Below, one piece after another: positions 30,590 through 41,265 of a stretch of 64,000 bases of DNA (its first letter is position 1; the number at the start of each line of letters is the position of its first letter). The stretch spans positions 372,001 to 436,000 of the forward strand of contig CM059558.1 in assembly GCA_030386875.1 (NCBI GenBank). Direction: 5' to 3'. The position numbers were made by a program, and so were the translations under genes. The stretch is from Morinoia aosen (lineage: Eukaryota; Arthropoda; Malacostraca; Amphipoda; Talitridae). The notes beneath the pieces were generated by a model. That model worked only from the letters and a program-made list of their open reading frames with translations, was not told where the DNA came from and made no database searches.

Positions 30590-31746
30590 TCGAAAAACGG
30601 TTTAAGAGCAGACTGAAGATCAGCGATATTACCCACGGAAAATTTCATTACTAGGACCAGTTATGTAAGAGACAAGATTTGACTTGGTGATCTTACACGA
30701 CGAGCATTCTGATAGGAAGTGAGACTCAAGATTTCTTTCGAATACCTTGTAAGAATTACTTTCACGAATCTCCGCAGGTACTCCTCAGGGGGATACAACT
30801 ATTTTATCTATGGGAATTAGCGCTCCCAGGGGGACTATGTAAGGGCCTGAGCTAACGGTTAGGTAGGCTTTTTTATGTTGAAATAGAATAGGTTTTTATT
30901 TTGTTACGGATCACTTTTTTGGGTTCACTGCTGTCCTGTTTTTCGGCACCAGCTACTTTCTTCTTCAAATTTGATCTTGTTACATGAACTTCTTTATCAT
31001 CTTACTGTTTCTGTGCCCTTTCTGCATAGATTACACGTTCCCTTAACTCCATACTAAATGGTGCCTTCTTCCTTTCTTACTTTGGATCGCCTTTGTTGCG
31101 GATAGGGAGGCTTAAACTAACTAATAATCTAATAATCTAATCTCCGCAGGTATTGAGTTCCAAGTTTTAGTTCCAACGAAGAGGATATTGTGTTGCAACC
31201 GGGCCTTTGAATAATAAGGAAGCATGAATTTACTTCTATTTCGCGTTAAATGGTCATGATGACCAGTTTACGCAGTTAATAATTGTTTTAGACTATTGTC
31301 GCCATCATTTGTTAATGTTTTGTAAATGAAATTACAAATAGAGATTTTGTAGAGATCCGAAGTTTAAGCAGTTGTAAATTTTGGAATGAATCATTTTTGT
31401 GAGCATTATATTCTAGATCCTTTACCGCTCTGATGGCTCTTTTCCGCTGAGTAAAAATTATATTGGTTTTATTTTTATCAGTTCTGTGCCATGCTTTTAT
31501 TCCGTATTGCAAATATGGTGAAATTAGCGTTCGGTAGAGCATTTGTAAAGCTGTATCAGCCGGGAAATTTCTAACTTTATTTAGGATTCCGATGGATTTT
31601 GATAATTTAAAACTAATATGAGCGATATGCTCGTTGAAGGTCATAAGTTTATCTATTATGATGCCCAGGAACTTGCATGAGTTTGTATTGATGTATGATA
31701 TTTTGTTGGGTGAATTAAGCACGAAAAGCTGCAAGAGACATAGGAA
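30590..31746 (-). mobile_element. LINE relic: RT thumb to C-terminus
   Basis: Minus-strand remains of a non-LTR retrotransposon. An RT thumb and connection region lies at 31745-31312 (NTNSCKFLGIIID, ALQMLYRTLISPYLQYGIKA) and a C-terminal block WNSIPAEIRES at about 31160-30770, running to about 30590. A 358-bp retroposon at 30781-31138 interrupts the C-terminal block. Removing it and one copy of its 14-bp duplication restores the reading across the site. The RT core of the same type of LINE lies at 33105-33660. Confidence 0.8.
30767..31152 (+). mobile_element. 358-bp retroposon with 14-bp target duplication
   Basis: The insert 30781-31138 is flanked by the perfect direct repeat AATCTCCGCAGGTA (30767-30780, 31139-31152). 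It starts CTCCTCAGGGGGATAC and ends in an ACTAACTAATAATCTAATAA tail. The long variable-type duplication and the short tandem tail point to LINE-assisted retroposition. I see no tRNA A and B boxes, so it may be a LINE 3' fragment or an atypical SINE. Related copies lie at 3325, 12540, and 12812/22928. Confidence 0.85.
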
Positions 31747-31773
31747 TGTCAGACCGTTAAGCCGGTGCCGCAT
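31312..31773 (-). pseudogene. LINE RT thumb/connection open frame
   Basis: The longest open part of this LINE (about 145 meaningful codons) has CKFLGIIID, NKVRNFPADTALQMLYRTLI and YGIKAWHRTDKNKTNI, ending ISFTKH. The KFLGI block and the SPYLQYG block are the standard thumb motifs of CR1/Jockey-like ORF2 proteins. The first ~10 codons extend into the neighbouring inserted element and are not LINE. Confidence 0.8.
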
Positions 31774-33104
31774 AGGCGTGAGAACTAAGCAACAGTCGAG
31801 CCTCAGAGCGCGAAGGGCAACCTCGAAGGGGAGAGGGATGGCTTAATTAAGCAAAGGCCACATCACCTGAGCCAATGAGCGTGCCGCGCGTCGAAGGTGT
31901 GACAAAGGGAAGCGAGCACCTAACCAATGAAATTTCGAGACATCAGGACAAGCAATAATTCCACCTATCAGGATTAAAATGCTGTCTCCTTGCCACGAAC
32001 ATTCGTAAACCTTCTGGAACGAACCAAGCCGGAATACATATAAGGAGTTCAGAAGAAGAATTTTTTCCTCTCGGTTACGCTACAAGAGAGACGCTGCATT
32101 TTGTGAACAGGCCGGCAACGGCCACTGCCGGCGTTCCCGGCAGAGAAACAACTCAAAACTAAATACCAAAAATAAAGTATACCAAACCCAACGTTAATGT
32201 GGGGAGAAGAAGAATCGTATTCATCTTTACATCGTGAACGCCAAGCATCAGAGAGAAGAATATGGCGAGTGGCACAGAATGTCAACGACTCAACTGAAAA
32301 AATTCATGGAGAATTCAACGTAACTCTAAGCACCCAAAAAATTCCAGTATGCCGATTGGATTTGCATAGCTTCAAAGTCTACGACAATGCCAGAAACTGC
32401 GAGTTCTGCAGTGGTCAAGCTTTTCCGGTAATCAGAGCTCAAATTGGAACTTTGAACTCCGAGTGCAGTGCCGCCGATGATCAGCACCAGCCTACGTGCG
32501 CGAGGGAACAGCGGAACGGTCTTATCAGCTCCACGTGCATCCTTCAAGCAGTATTGGGAGCGGTATTGGGTCGACGCCATCCACATTTTACGAGGGGTTG
32601 TGAATACGTAATTACTGGTTGATTACAAGGTTCTGCTGTTATGTATTATCCTTATTACTTCATCTTAATCTAGCCCATCTATTTACTATGTTTTTCTTAT
32701 TCCGCTACATTGTGCGTAAACCTTCTATATATAGTTGCCATAAAATTTGTGTAACATTGAATCATGCAATCGTTGCTCTAGCGTTCATTACGATTCGAAG
32801 CGCACATCTCTCATGTATGTGTGTCATTTTGTGTCAGAATGTGTTTGTCGACAATCTTCATATTTTAACTCACGTAATCAACATTAAAATAAAATTTGTT
32901 CAAATCTTTCAAAATTTTGTCATTTTTCCCATGCAACTTGACTAGGTAGACGCGAAGCGCACACTATGCTAATACTTTTACTTCTAATTCCACTTTTGCT
33001 GTTCCCTCTTCTCCTGTGTATTTTACACCTTTAATTTTCCTTTCCTTCTTCTACTATCGAAATTTAAATTCCTCAATCGTAGGGTTAATCTAAGACGTAT
33101 CGTG
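31747..33104 (+). mobile_element. LTR-like repeat with heat-shock-type promoter, copy 2
   Basis: Collinear with the minus-strand copy at 9115-10794. It begins TGTCAG and shows CCAAT boxes at 31872-31876 and 31924-31928, heat-shock-like units at 31996-32020, TATAAG at 32039-32044 and AATAAA at 32171-32176. The shared junction TTTACATCGTGAACGCCAAG lies near 32227. Shared internal DNA reads ATGCCGATTGG near 32349. The AT-rich 3' part also aligns. The first 485 bp, TGTCAG to TTTACA, resemble an LTR. No second LTR is seen. It lies between two RT fragments of a LINE, so it probably inserted there. The right boundary is approximate. Confidence 0.6.
31872..32044 (+). promoter_or_regulatory. CCAAT-HSE-TATA promoter, copy 2
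   Basis: Heat-shock units are CGAAC ATTCG (31996-32005) and CTTCT GGAAC (32011-32020), separated by exactly one 5-bp unit, so the register is kept. TATAAG follows 18 bp later (32039). Two CCAAT boxes lie 68-124 bp upstream of the units. The layout matches copy 1 although the base sequence of the heat-shock element differs. Confidence 0.55.
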
Positions 33105-33660
33105 ACAAGTTGTTTTTTTCGATTTCACCTACGCCAATTTTGATGCGTGGAAGAGATATATTTTTCTTGTATGAGAATGTAATATATTTTGTTTTATCGA
33201 AATTATGGCTTATTTTATTAGCTTTACGCCACAATGAAACCTCATGGAGTTCATTATTTATACTCTTCGCAATAATAGCGGGATTTTGGTTCAGAAGGAC
33301 CGCAGAAAGCGTACTGTCATCGAAGAAAAGTAAGAATTTAAAAAATGATGTAGATTTAATAATGTCATTGATAAAATCAGAAATAGGAGAAGCCCAAGAA
33401 CAGATCCTTGTGAAACTCCATGGCTAATTTTCTGTGGGTCCAATTTGACATCGTCAATGACAACGTATTGCTTCTGATTTGTTAAGTATGATCTGAACCA
33501 ATCATGGGCAACCCTTCGAATGCCATAACAGCGGAGTTTCGAGAGTAATACGTTATGGTCCACACAATAGAATGCTTTTCGAAAGCCAAGAAATACAAAG
33601 AAGACAGGCTTTTCTTCATCTATATTACAATAAAGGAATTGTTAATGATTTAATAATAGT
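33105..33660 (-). pseudogene. LINE reverse transcriptase core
   Basis: The minus strand encodes RT motif A (FRKAFYCVDHNVLL; the residue where the first catalytic Asp is expected reads Gly) and motif B region SHGVSQGSVLGLLLFL. After a frame change, motif C follows as FFDDSTLSAVL, with both Asp present, and then ISLPRIKIGVGEIE. It is broken by frameshifts. It probably belongs with the thumb and C-terminus at 30590-31746. Its last block overlaps in family position with the first block there, so two copies are also possible. Confidence 0.8.
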
Positions 33661-34344
33661 AATAATAAACTCATTTAACGACAGCTTAGGTCATAGACTA
33701 TTTAGCTGTCGCTTTGGTGATTTTGCCAAAGTTAATAACGCATTGGAAGTTTTTAAGATTTCACACGTTTTCCGAATGTTGAACAGCGAGCGCCATGATC
33801 CAGAGATCTGTTTGGGCCGTTTATATTTTAGGTTAGTTTACTTTACGAGATACTATATATGAGCAGGTAGACATCACAAAACACGGGCGAGTGCAGGGTA
33901 TTTCAGTGTTGTAGCCCCATACCACACACAGGTTTTCTAGTTTTTCAATTACCAAGACCACACTGAATGCCGAGTTTCAAAATCAACGTTCACATACCCT
34001 CGTCTAATTTATAACTAATATATAGTTACATTGGTGACACACACAGTTTTTAATTCAAAATATGGCCCAAGCCAACATTAAATTTAATCCATCCCTTACA
34101 CCACTACTTTTATCATCAGCGTCACAAATGATCAAAAACCTTAATAACCACCACACCAGGCAACATTCGGACATTTCGGGCAGCATGATCCCTTGCGGGT
34201 TTCAGCTGCCCACCCATTTATGGCTGAGCTCCTTACCCACGCTGAAACCCCCCGAGGTACCAACGCAGTGCGCCCGGCAATATTGCGGTTTTATCGTCAA
34301 AAGCTTATATAGAGACGCAGATTCCTATAATAACAAAATATGTC
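33661..34344. other. Unassigned DNA
   Basis: A 96-codon plus-strand frame at 34062-34352 has no recognisable motif or conserved composition. Nothing else is seen. Confidence 0.35.
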
Positions 34345-34869
34345 TCTCATAATTCTAAGCATATATCCTGACCGGATGGTAAGATTTACAGGTTTGCATA
34401 CACACTGATAGCCTTAACATATTCTAGCACTCTTCCTACTGGGCCACCCTCCTTCAACAAGTCATCGACGTTCCAGCCACTGATATTTCTGCAGAGGATA
34501 CTTCTTGGTTGCTACAGAGCAGGACATGTCTCAATTACATGTTTTATCGTCAGCACCGCATCTCCACACCATCCGCATCCGGGTCTCTGGCCCAGGGCTT
34601 CTGGGTTCAATAAACAGTTATGGGTGACGGCGGTATGTTGCATCGAAGGCAATGAATTATGACTTTTCCTTGGCGGTTCAATTTCTGCCGGCTCACTTCC
34701 CACCCTCCGGGACTGCTCTTCATCTCTCTCAAAACGCTTCGGTCTCGCTGTCACTCCTCATTCCATATTTCATACGTCCTCATTCTTATCAACGGGAACC
34801 AATCTTTGTAAGGAATGAGGGCAAGTCCTGACTGTTTCGTTGCTGCTCTTTTTGCTGCTCTGCCCGCAC

Positions 34870-35300
34870 GCTCATTCCCGCTGATCCCCACGTGGGCGGG
34901 CACCCAGCAGATGGTGATGTGCTTCTATTCCAAGAGGATTCGATGTATATCCAATAAAACTCTATTGATAAGTTGGTTGTCATCGGTATTATTGTCGATA
35001 GCCTGTATAGCAGCTCAAAGAATCGCTATAGACTACCAAGTTATCAAATTGTGTTTCGTTCATTATGCTGACTGCCAGTCATATTGCATGAAGTTCTGCT
35101 GTCATGGCACTTACGACCATCGGTAGTGATATCCTTTTCATGATGTTGTCCATCACAGCCGCTGCTCCAACCCCCGTCTGAGACTTCGAGCCGTTGAAGG
35201 TGAATTTGCAGTTACCGTATTTACTCGCAGAATCCTCATGCACATGTCTCATGAGTGCCAGAGTTACCTCTTCCATTCTCAGCTCCACTACATTTTCCAC
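34870..35300 (-). pseudogene. RNase H domain of the LINE
   Basis: Broken frames show NGSKSQTGVGA (where the first catalytic Asp is expected before GSK the residue is Asn), TAELHAI with the catalytic Glu, and ITICWVPAHVGISGNERAG, the typical last block of LINE RNase H. Several stops lie between the blocks. Confidence 0.75.
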
Positions 35301-35557
35301 GATGGTAGGCCGCTTCTGAACCCATGAGTACGTTCCTGGAGTGAAGTATGGCTGGACTGGTTGTGTTGGAATATTGTTTTGGGCTTATGGCTTGGTGGAG
35401 TTTCATGATAACAGATTTCGATGAGCGCTCACGGCTGCTAAAGAACAATTCCAGGTTAGAGTTGTGAACACACCGGTAGGCAGGGTTGAGGAAGTGGTAT
35501 TTGAGTTTGAAATAGTACCGAAGAAGCTGTTCTTTTATACTAAATTCTAGGTTAGGT

Positions 35558-35938
35558 TCATTTGTGAGGATGTTGAAATTTTGTACTGCCCTGTAGTGTA
35601 CCATTCACCAGTTCTTTAGGAGGAGACAGTTGATGCTCCACTCTTACTTGGAATGAGCGATTTATTGAAAATTCCCTGATGAAGTTCGGCAACCTTCCTT
35701 TCAGGCATGCAGCCGCCAAATCCATCATAATACCATGACGCCATGTCATGTCATAGGCTTTTTCTAGGTCAAAGGAGACTGCCATTAAATATTTCCCTGC
35801 GGCAAGCGATTGTCGGATATAGGTGTCAAATTTTCGGTTTATCATCTTCTCATACGTCTTGCATATCCAACTTGTCAGCGAGATGTGCCTGTGATTCTTG
35901 GGATCTGTGTGGTCTTGGCCAAGCTTAGAAATAGGCAC
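35558..35938 (-). pseudogene. RT fingers and palm fragment of the LINE
   Basis: Reads KNHRHISLTSWICKTYEKMI, then AVSFDLEKAYDMTWRHGIM, with motif A Asp present (FDLEKAYD), and ends at VNGTLQGST, the start of motif B. The sequence then jumps to the thumb block (NILTNEPNLEFSIKEQLLRY), so motif C is missing by deletion. Confidence 0.8.
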
Positions 35939-36495
35939 TATGATAGATTGCTTCCATGGCTGGTGAATGTTTTCTTCTATTCATAATTTACTTTACACAT
36001 TCAGCAGGTATTGATGAGCGTTGGCTGTCAGATTTAAAATCATATGGTTACTGATAGCATTCGGTCCTTGGCTGTATTTCTGTTACTCTTAATTCCTGAC
36101 AAAAGTTCTTTGAAATTGAAGTGGTTATTGTAAGGTGTACTGACGGAACTCGTTAGAATAGTTCTCATCGCTGAAAGTGTAGGCGAAAGTTTGTGCTAAT
36201 TTCTCTGCGATGGTTGATACTGTTGAAAAAAGTTCGTTTTCTTCTTTCAATATTTTTATTTGTCTTTTGGTTCTGCCACGAATTATATTCACCTTCTCCC
36301 AATTATGACTGCTCGGTGTGGTTGCGTTGAGCGATGACACATACTCGCCCCAGCTATTCTGCTTCGCTTCTCAGAAGGTACGTGTTGCCACCGCTCTCGA
36401 CCTTTTCAATTTCAGCTTGTCTTCGAGCACATTCATCCGCTTGTAGTCCCTGTAACACTTCTCCTGGTCTCACCACACTCTCCTGCACTCAGTAG

Positions 36496-36966
36496 CTACC
36501 AAGGCTTTGCATAGTGTCGTCGCGTCTTACATTGCGGAACCCATTTATCTGCCGTGGACCTGAATCTCGTGTAAAGTTCGACTGCTGCTTCCGGGTCTTT
36601 TGGCAGTTCCTGCCGATGTACTTCTCTCCATACAGAGTCATTTCCGTATTCCTTCCAATTACCCTTTCTGAAGTTCCACCCCACCGTTTCATTTCTCCCG
36701 TCACCCTGCTGTGCAGTTATTGACAAAATAATCTGATAGTGATCACTGCTGAATACTGAAGACAGTGCTGTAAAATTTACGTCGGGTGTCATGTCAGGAG
36801 AGGTTAGCGCAAGATCGATCACTGAGCCACATATGTGTGTAGCTGAATTGTCATTTATGATGTTGAGATTTGTTTTGGTGAGGTCATTCTGCACCAAACG
36901 GCCTCGGCGGTCTGTTGTCTTGTTTCCCCAATGGGTGAGGTGGGCATTAAAGTCCCCCATCACCAC
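36496..36966 (-). pseudogene. APE endonuclease C-terminal half of the LINE
   Basis: The open frame begins VMGDFNAHLTHWGNK (metal-binding GDFN), continues with GSVIDLALTSPD and ends the domain at SSDHYQIILSI, where the catalytic SDH is intact. A linker towards RT follows (RKGNWKEYG). The N-terminal half is separated by the LTR insertion at 37049-37753. Confidence 0.85.
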
Positions 36967-37048
36967 AACCGGCTTGGGTAGTGCATTCAGGGTGTTTGAA
37001 AGTTCTTGTAAATCAACATTTGCTCCTGGTGGTTAGTATATAGATGCA

Positions 37049-37773
37049 TGTTAGGCCAGAAGCCAAGATAAATCGACTGATGCCTCTGTTCTACGGAGGA
37101 AGAATAATTCTTCTCGCAAATAACTGAGCTCGCGTATCACAGATACATGCGAAAAACACTTCCGTCGCGAACGTCAAAATTTAGCTATCTTGATTTCGTT
37201 CAGCTCAAATTTAAAGCTTATTTTTACAACTCAAAAATATATCGACGCAGAAAACTTCGAAGCTTGATTCAATTTGGCTGAAAAGTGGAAGCTTGTTTTA
37301 TCAACGCTCGAAAAACTTCAAAGGTCGAAAACAGCAAAAATCTCCAAAACCTGTGATCAGCTTGAAACTCTGAAGCATTTTGAAATTATTCGCAACACTT
37401 GAAAACAGTTGGCGAGCACCAACTTAGTAAAATCAGGTCAGCAGAACGTGACTTTTCTCTTATCCCTGAAAATATCAGGGAGACTCCTCCAGAATAAAAA
37501 GCCTCAGAAAATACAGCCTGCAGAATCCCTAAGATAGGGACAAATACCAAAAGGTGGCTTCCAAGAAGGAAGGACCAACCCAAATAATTATCAATCGGGC
37601 CGAACAGGATTCGCCCACCTAAATAATCTATCAACTGGCTCCCAAGAATGACCAGCCTAAATAATTATCAATCGGGCTGAACAGGACTCGCCCACCAAAA
37701 TAACCTATCACTGGCGCCCAAGAAGATACGCCACCTAAACTAAATATTTAACAATTTGGCGCCCGAACAGGGA
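37049..37773 (+). mobile_element. LTR plus tRNA-Lys primer-binding site, without the rest of the element
   Basis: A 705-bp LTR runs from TGTTAGGCC (37049) to TTAACA (37753), giving matching TGTTA/TAACA ends. It is followed after three bases by TGGCGCCCGAACAGGGA (37757-37773), the tRNA-Lys-type primer-binding site. About 40 bp later the sequence is LINE again. Only the LTR, the primer site and a short stub are present. The insert sits inside the LINE endonuclease in opposite orientation, with loss of the middle of that domain. Confidence 0.75.
37576..37735. repeat. 77-bp tandem repeat with primer-site-like words
   Basis: Two copies, spaced 77 bp (AAATAATTATCAATCGGGC at 37582 and 37659), lie at the 3' end of the LTR. 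Each contains words resembling the adjacent primer site: GGGCCGAACAGGA, GGGCTGAACAGGA, GGCTCCCAAGAA and GGCGCCCAAGAA. Confidence 0.65.
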
Positions 37774-37816
37774 TGGCCAAACTATATAAATATTAAACAG
37801 TGCGATTGTTACAATT

Positions 37817-38014
37817 TTATAGTGCGTTAGATGAATTCTTGCCCCAATGATCTGTAGGTGATATGTAATCATTACCATAAAATGTCTCTTGAACAGCTAT
37901 TACAGCTGGTTTGTACGTGTCAATTACGTTTATCAAGTCTTCCTTTGATGAGGCCATATCTTGCAGATTCCACTGCAAGAAAACTTCAACACCACTCTTC
38001 TTACTCACCGCCAT
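37817..38014 (-). pseudogene. APE endonuclease N-terminus of the LINE
   Basis: Reads VFLQWNLQDMASSKEDLINV, with the metal-binding N of the WN block, and AVIAVQETFY with the catalytic Glu of QE. This is the first third of an APE-type endonuclease. It is truncated by the LTR insertion. Confidence 0.8.
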
Positions 38015-38455
38015 TTCCCTCTACTCGATCCTGGTCTTTGTTGCCTGCTGTCTCTAGCTTGCCCTCTTTTCGGGGACGCTCGTCTGCGGTCTTCTCGAGA
38101 GGTTCCACGCGATTTTCATTAAGTCCTGTTCTTATATGAAAGATTCGAGTTTCTAAGTTCTTCTTCATACATGTCTCAGTCTACTTCACCGCTTCTGTCT
38201 GCTCTTTGCTTCTGTCGATGGTATTCGTTTCCTCTGTCTTTGCTCGTCTCTCTTCTTTTGGAGGCCGTGTTATCTAGATTCAAGTCAACTGTTGTTGTAT
38301 AAATTCTTCCAGCGTTTGGGATCTCACAGACCACTTCAGTCCCACCGCCACTTTGTCCATCAGCTCTCCGCCGCCCACTGCTCTCCATTGTCATGTCACC
38401 AGTTGGGGTTACAGCTCTCTGTTTGATATTTTGTTGGCCTTCTGCACCATCTTAT

Positions 38456-39397
38456 ACTGGAAAACTCCCTATATAGTTTTTACAAATTCTTAAAACTAGT
38501 ACCAGAAAAGGCAAAAGGCCCTGATGTTAGAGGGCACCGCCCGCGTTGATTCTAGCTAAAATAACTAGATAAACGGGGAAAATTATTATCAATACAATTA
38601 GCTACAATGTAAATTGTACACTAACGCAGCTGGCTATACTAACGGTATCACCTCCGGAAGGTGCGGGTCGGCTAGATACAGACAAATTAATTAATGAAGG
38701 TACCATACAATCAACATCCATGTCAGCTTTTGATGTTCCCTTTAACAGAGTTATAATAAGTTCAATTAGATACCAGTAAAACTTGATAAGAGGAACAGTG
38801 AAAATTACTTGCGTGTGTTGCTGATTTTTTACAGCGAAAGCTGTATTGTTTATCATATAGAAATAATTTTTATTCAAAATAATAGTACACTTTTTACACA
38901 CAATTTTCTCTAATACCTTGCTAATAATTGTGTAATATAGCGAGTAATGTAAGTTCTAGTTAGAGAGACCAAAAGTTGGCAACGCACGAAACGGCAAGAT
39001 CGCAGCTCAGTTCCTGATTGGTTACAGCCAGCTAAACAGTAAACTGATGAGCTACGTGTGTAAATATATTATCAAAGAAAGTGATTAGTACTAATCTCAG
39101 CTATTTCTAACTACCTACTACTAATCCTATTCTATTATTCTATATTTTCCTACCTATCTCCGCTCTGCTCTTGCTGGCCACATGTCTATTTGAGTATGTG
39201 TATAGCTTAGGGCTATCAAAGAGGTGAGTCCCTATTTGTTTACATTTTATTATTGATGTGTCAATAATAGCTACTACTGTAATGTGTCTATCTATGTGTC
39301 TTTTAACCTATGCTGTGGCTTAGTGGAGGATTGCTATGTGGGTTGGAATAGGCTGTTATAAATGGGTTACCTACTATTTCCATCACTACTACCAGTA
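38456..39397. other. AT-rich DNA, possibly LINE 5' untranslated region at the left
   Basis: The first ~250 bp may be the 5' end of the LINE on the minus strand. Beyond that nothing is recognised. Confidence 0.35.
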
Positions 39398-40030
39398 CTA
39401 TTTTAGATAAGGTGTTATAAATTGGTAGTACGAGATAGGTAGATAATTTTTTACACAGGTTTTTTCACCATTTTTAAAAATAGGGGTTAATCTAGCAACT
39501 TTGAGGGAGTTCGCGGAAGTGCCTAGGAAGAAAAAAAAAACAAACAAACACAAACAAACATCGGCATCTTTGGGATGCTTTATTTCCAATCAAGCCTGAT
39601 ACATATGATCTTGAGCATTGGTTTTTCAAATGTCTTATAACTAACACTATATATAGGACACCATGACGGTTCCCCCGTAGAGCCGGTACCCATTTCCGAC
39701 CCCTAAGTTCCCCTATACCCAACGGGGAAAACCGCCGCGCCAGCGCCGGGATACGAACCCTCGTCTCCGGCATACAAAGCCGATCCCTTAACCACTGTGC
39801 CACGGCGAGCACTGGTTAATAATAATGATGCTGGATATCAGTGGGGCTACAATATCAGGAATAATTTTAAGTCCTCTAGTCGGAACGTTGAAAGTAATTT
39901 TATATAGAATATTTAAAGTGATAATGAAAATTAAATATAATTCATGGGGAGAAATATTCATAACATAATTTCTGGCATTTGAGGTGTCAATTTTTTTTTG
40001 AGAGGAGGGGGGAATAACAAATTTACATTT
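39398..40030 (-). pseudogene. RT fragment of another LINE, split by a SINE
   Basis: On the minus strand GLKIIPDIVAPLISSIIIIN lies before the SINE and LKVARLTPIFKNGEKTCVKN with YLPIS after it. Both are the N-terminal RT blocks of LINE ORF2 (the region before and in motif 1). The SINE at 39560-39813 separates them. The rest of the LINE is not found nearby. Confidence 0.7.
39560..39813 (-). mobile_element. tRNA-derived SINE, copy 2
   Basis: An inverted copy of the SINE at 26581. On the minus strand it starts AGTGCTCGCCGTGGCACAGT (A box) at 39813, has B box GGTTCGTATCC near 39760 and ends in GGAAATAAAGCATCCC before a (CAAA)n-like run at 39535-39560. It sits inside a LINE RT fragment. Confidence 0.88.
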
Positions 40031-40368
40031 TTTTAAATTGCTCAAACGTACACAGCCCGTGGGCAATATCGAAATGAGGGGAGTTATTTATTATTTACAT
40101 TTTCGTTGTTGGATTTATTATTCATTTCTTATTATTTCTAACAATAAATAAAATAGCAAGGATAGTCGCTTTTAAAAGACCCATTATCAGTTAGTCGTTT
40201 AATAAATAGAAGAACCTAAAATGATATATAAAATTGAACGTTTCGACTGCAGGAGTCATCTTCAGCATTAACAAGATCTATGGAAGACAAAAAATACATT
40301 TTATTGAAAATAAGTGCAATGGTAAAAACAAATAAAAAGAAGTGGACGAAAAAGGATGGAGAACAATA

Positions 40369-41265
40369 CTAACATGCTATTAACAGAGGGAATGACGATT
40401 CAGTTTCATTTAAAATAGGTTTGTCTTTCATGATAAAAAGAGATTCTAAAATACGAAGGTCTGATTGACTAGATGTGGTTCCTATAATCTGGAAGTTGTC
40501 CAAGCGGACTAGCAGGTCGCACTTCTCGGCATGAGTGCGTACCGAAGAGTGAGGGGGAGAGGCAAGGGGATTATTGGTTCGGAAGCTCCTTCCAGCATGC
40601 TCCGCCACACGAATATGGAGGGCCCTTTTTGTGGACCCAACATATTCCGACGCACACAGTGCGCAACAGTATTTGTAAACGACGTGCGAAAGCAATGCTT
40701 TAGGGAGCTTATCTTTGTAGTGAAAAAAAGAATTAATTTTATATCTGTTCAACAATATAATCCGAAAATTGATATGCGTAAAATGTTTAGCTAACAATGA
40801 AAGTATCTCTTTCTTGAGTTTCTCGGATTGGTATCCAAAATAGGGCAAGCAGAAGTAAAAATCCTTCTTTCCCACAGTTGTTATAGGCAATCGGTTATGA
40901 AACTTGACATTTAAAAATTTCTTCATGGCAGAATCTATTAATCTGGATGGGAAGCCATTATTGTGAAAGAATTGCCGCAAAAATTCCATTTCACAGTGAA
41001 ATGCATAAAAATTTGAACAGACATTATAACCCCTGCATAACAATGTTTTAACACTATTGATCTTAAAGTTAAAATTACAAAAACTGTAAAAGCTGGTCCC
41101 TAGCCCAGTAAAAGTTGGCTTACGATAGACAGAGCTCTGAAATTTGCCATTTTGGCGCGTAATTGTGCAATCTAAAAACGGGAGACAATCAGCAGCTTCA
41201 ACTTCCATTGTAAATTTAATATTTGGATGTTGGGAATTTAAGTACTTCCAGATTATAGAAACCAC
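40369..41265 (-). pseudogene. Penelope-like RT C-terminus and GIY-YIG endonuclease
   Basis: An open frame of about 298 codons lacks the catalytic RT core. It begins at the end of RT (LPFLDCTITRQNGKFQSSVY, RKPTFTGLG). The Penelope endonuclease follows with the Cys motif YKYCCALCASEYVGS and the GIY-YIG helix KRALHIRVAEHAG (conserved R and H). It ends with NFQIIGTTSSQSDLRILESL and FIMKDKPILN. Intact elements are several times longer. The frame itself has no stops, consistent with youth, but the 5' truncation makes it non-functional. Confidence 0.92.

Larger units (their letters stand above)
34345..38455 (-). mobile_element. LINE with endonuclease, RT and RNase H (degenerate)
   Basis: Minus-strand order: a short N-terminal ORF (38394-38176), APE endonuclease start (38014-37817), an inserted LTR (37049-37753), the endonuclease end with GDFNAH and SDHYQ (36966-36496), RT (35938-35558), thumb (35604-35300), RNase H (35300-34870) and a Cys-rich C-terminus with CGWCGDAV (near 34560). 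RNase H downstream of RT is found in I/Loa/Ingi/Outcast-type LINEs. The palm segment with the catalytic YxDD is deleted between 35605 and 35560, so the copy is dead. Confidence 0.85.

Noticed and set aside
31747-33104. BEL/Pao integrase-like similarity of a minus-strand frame at 32326-32586
   Set aside because: The resemblance is a few residues only, and the orientation is opposite to the promoter and polyadenylation signals of the repeat.
34062-34352. 96-codon ORF as a host gene
   Set aside because: No motif, no splice context and no conserved composition; it is probably a chance frame.
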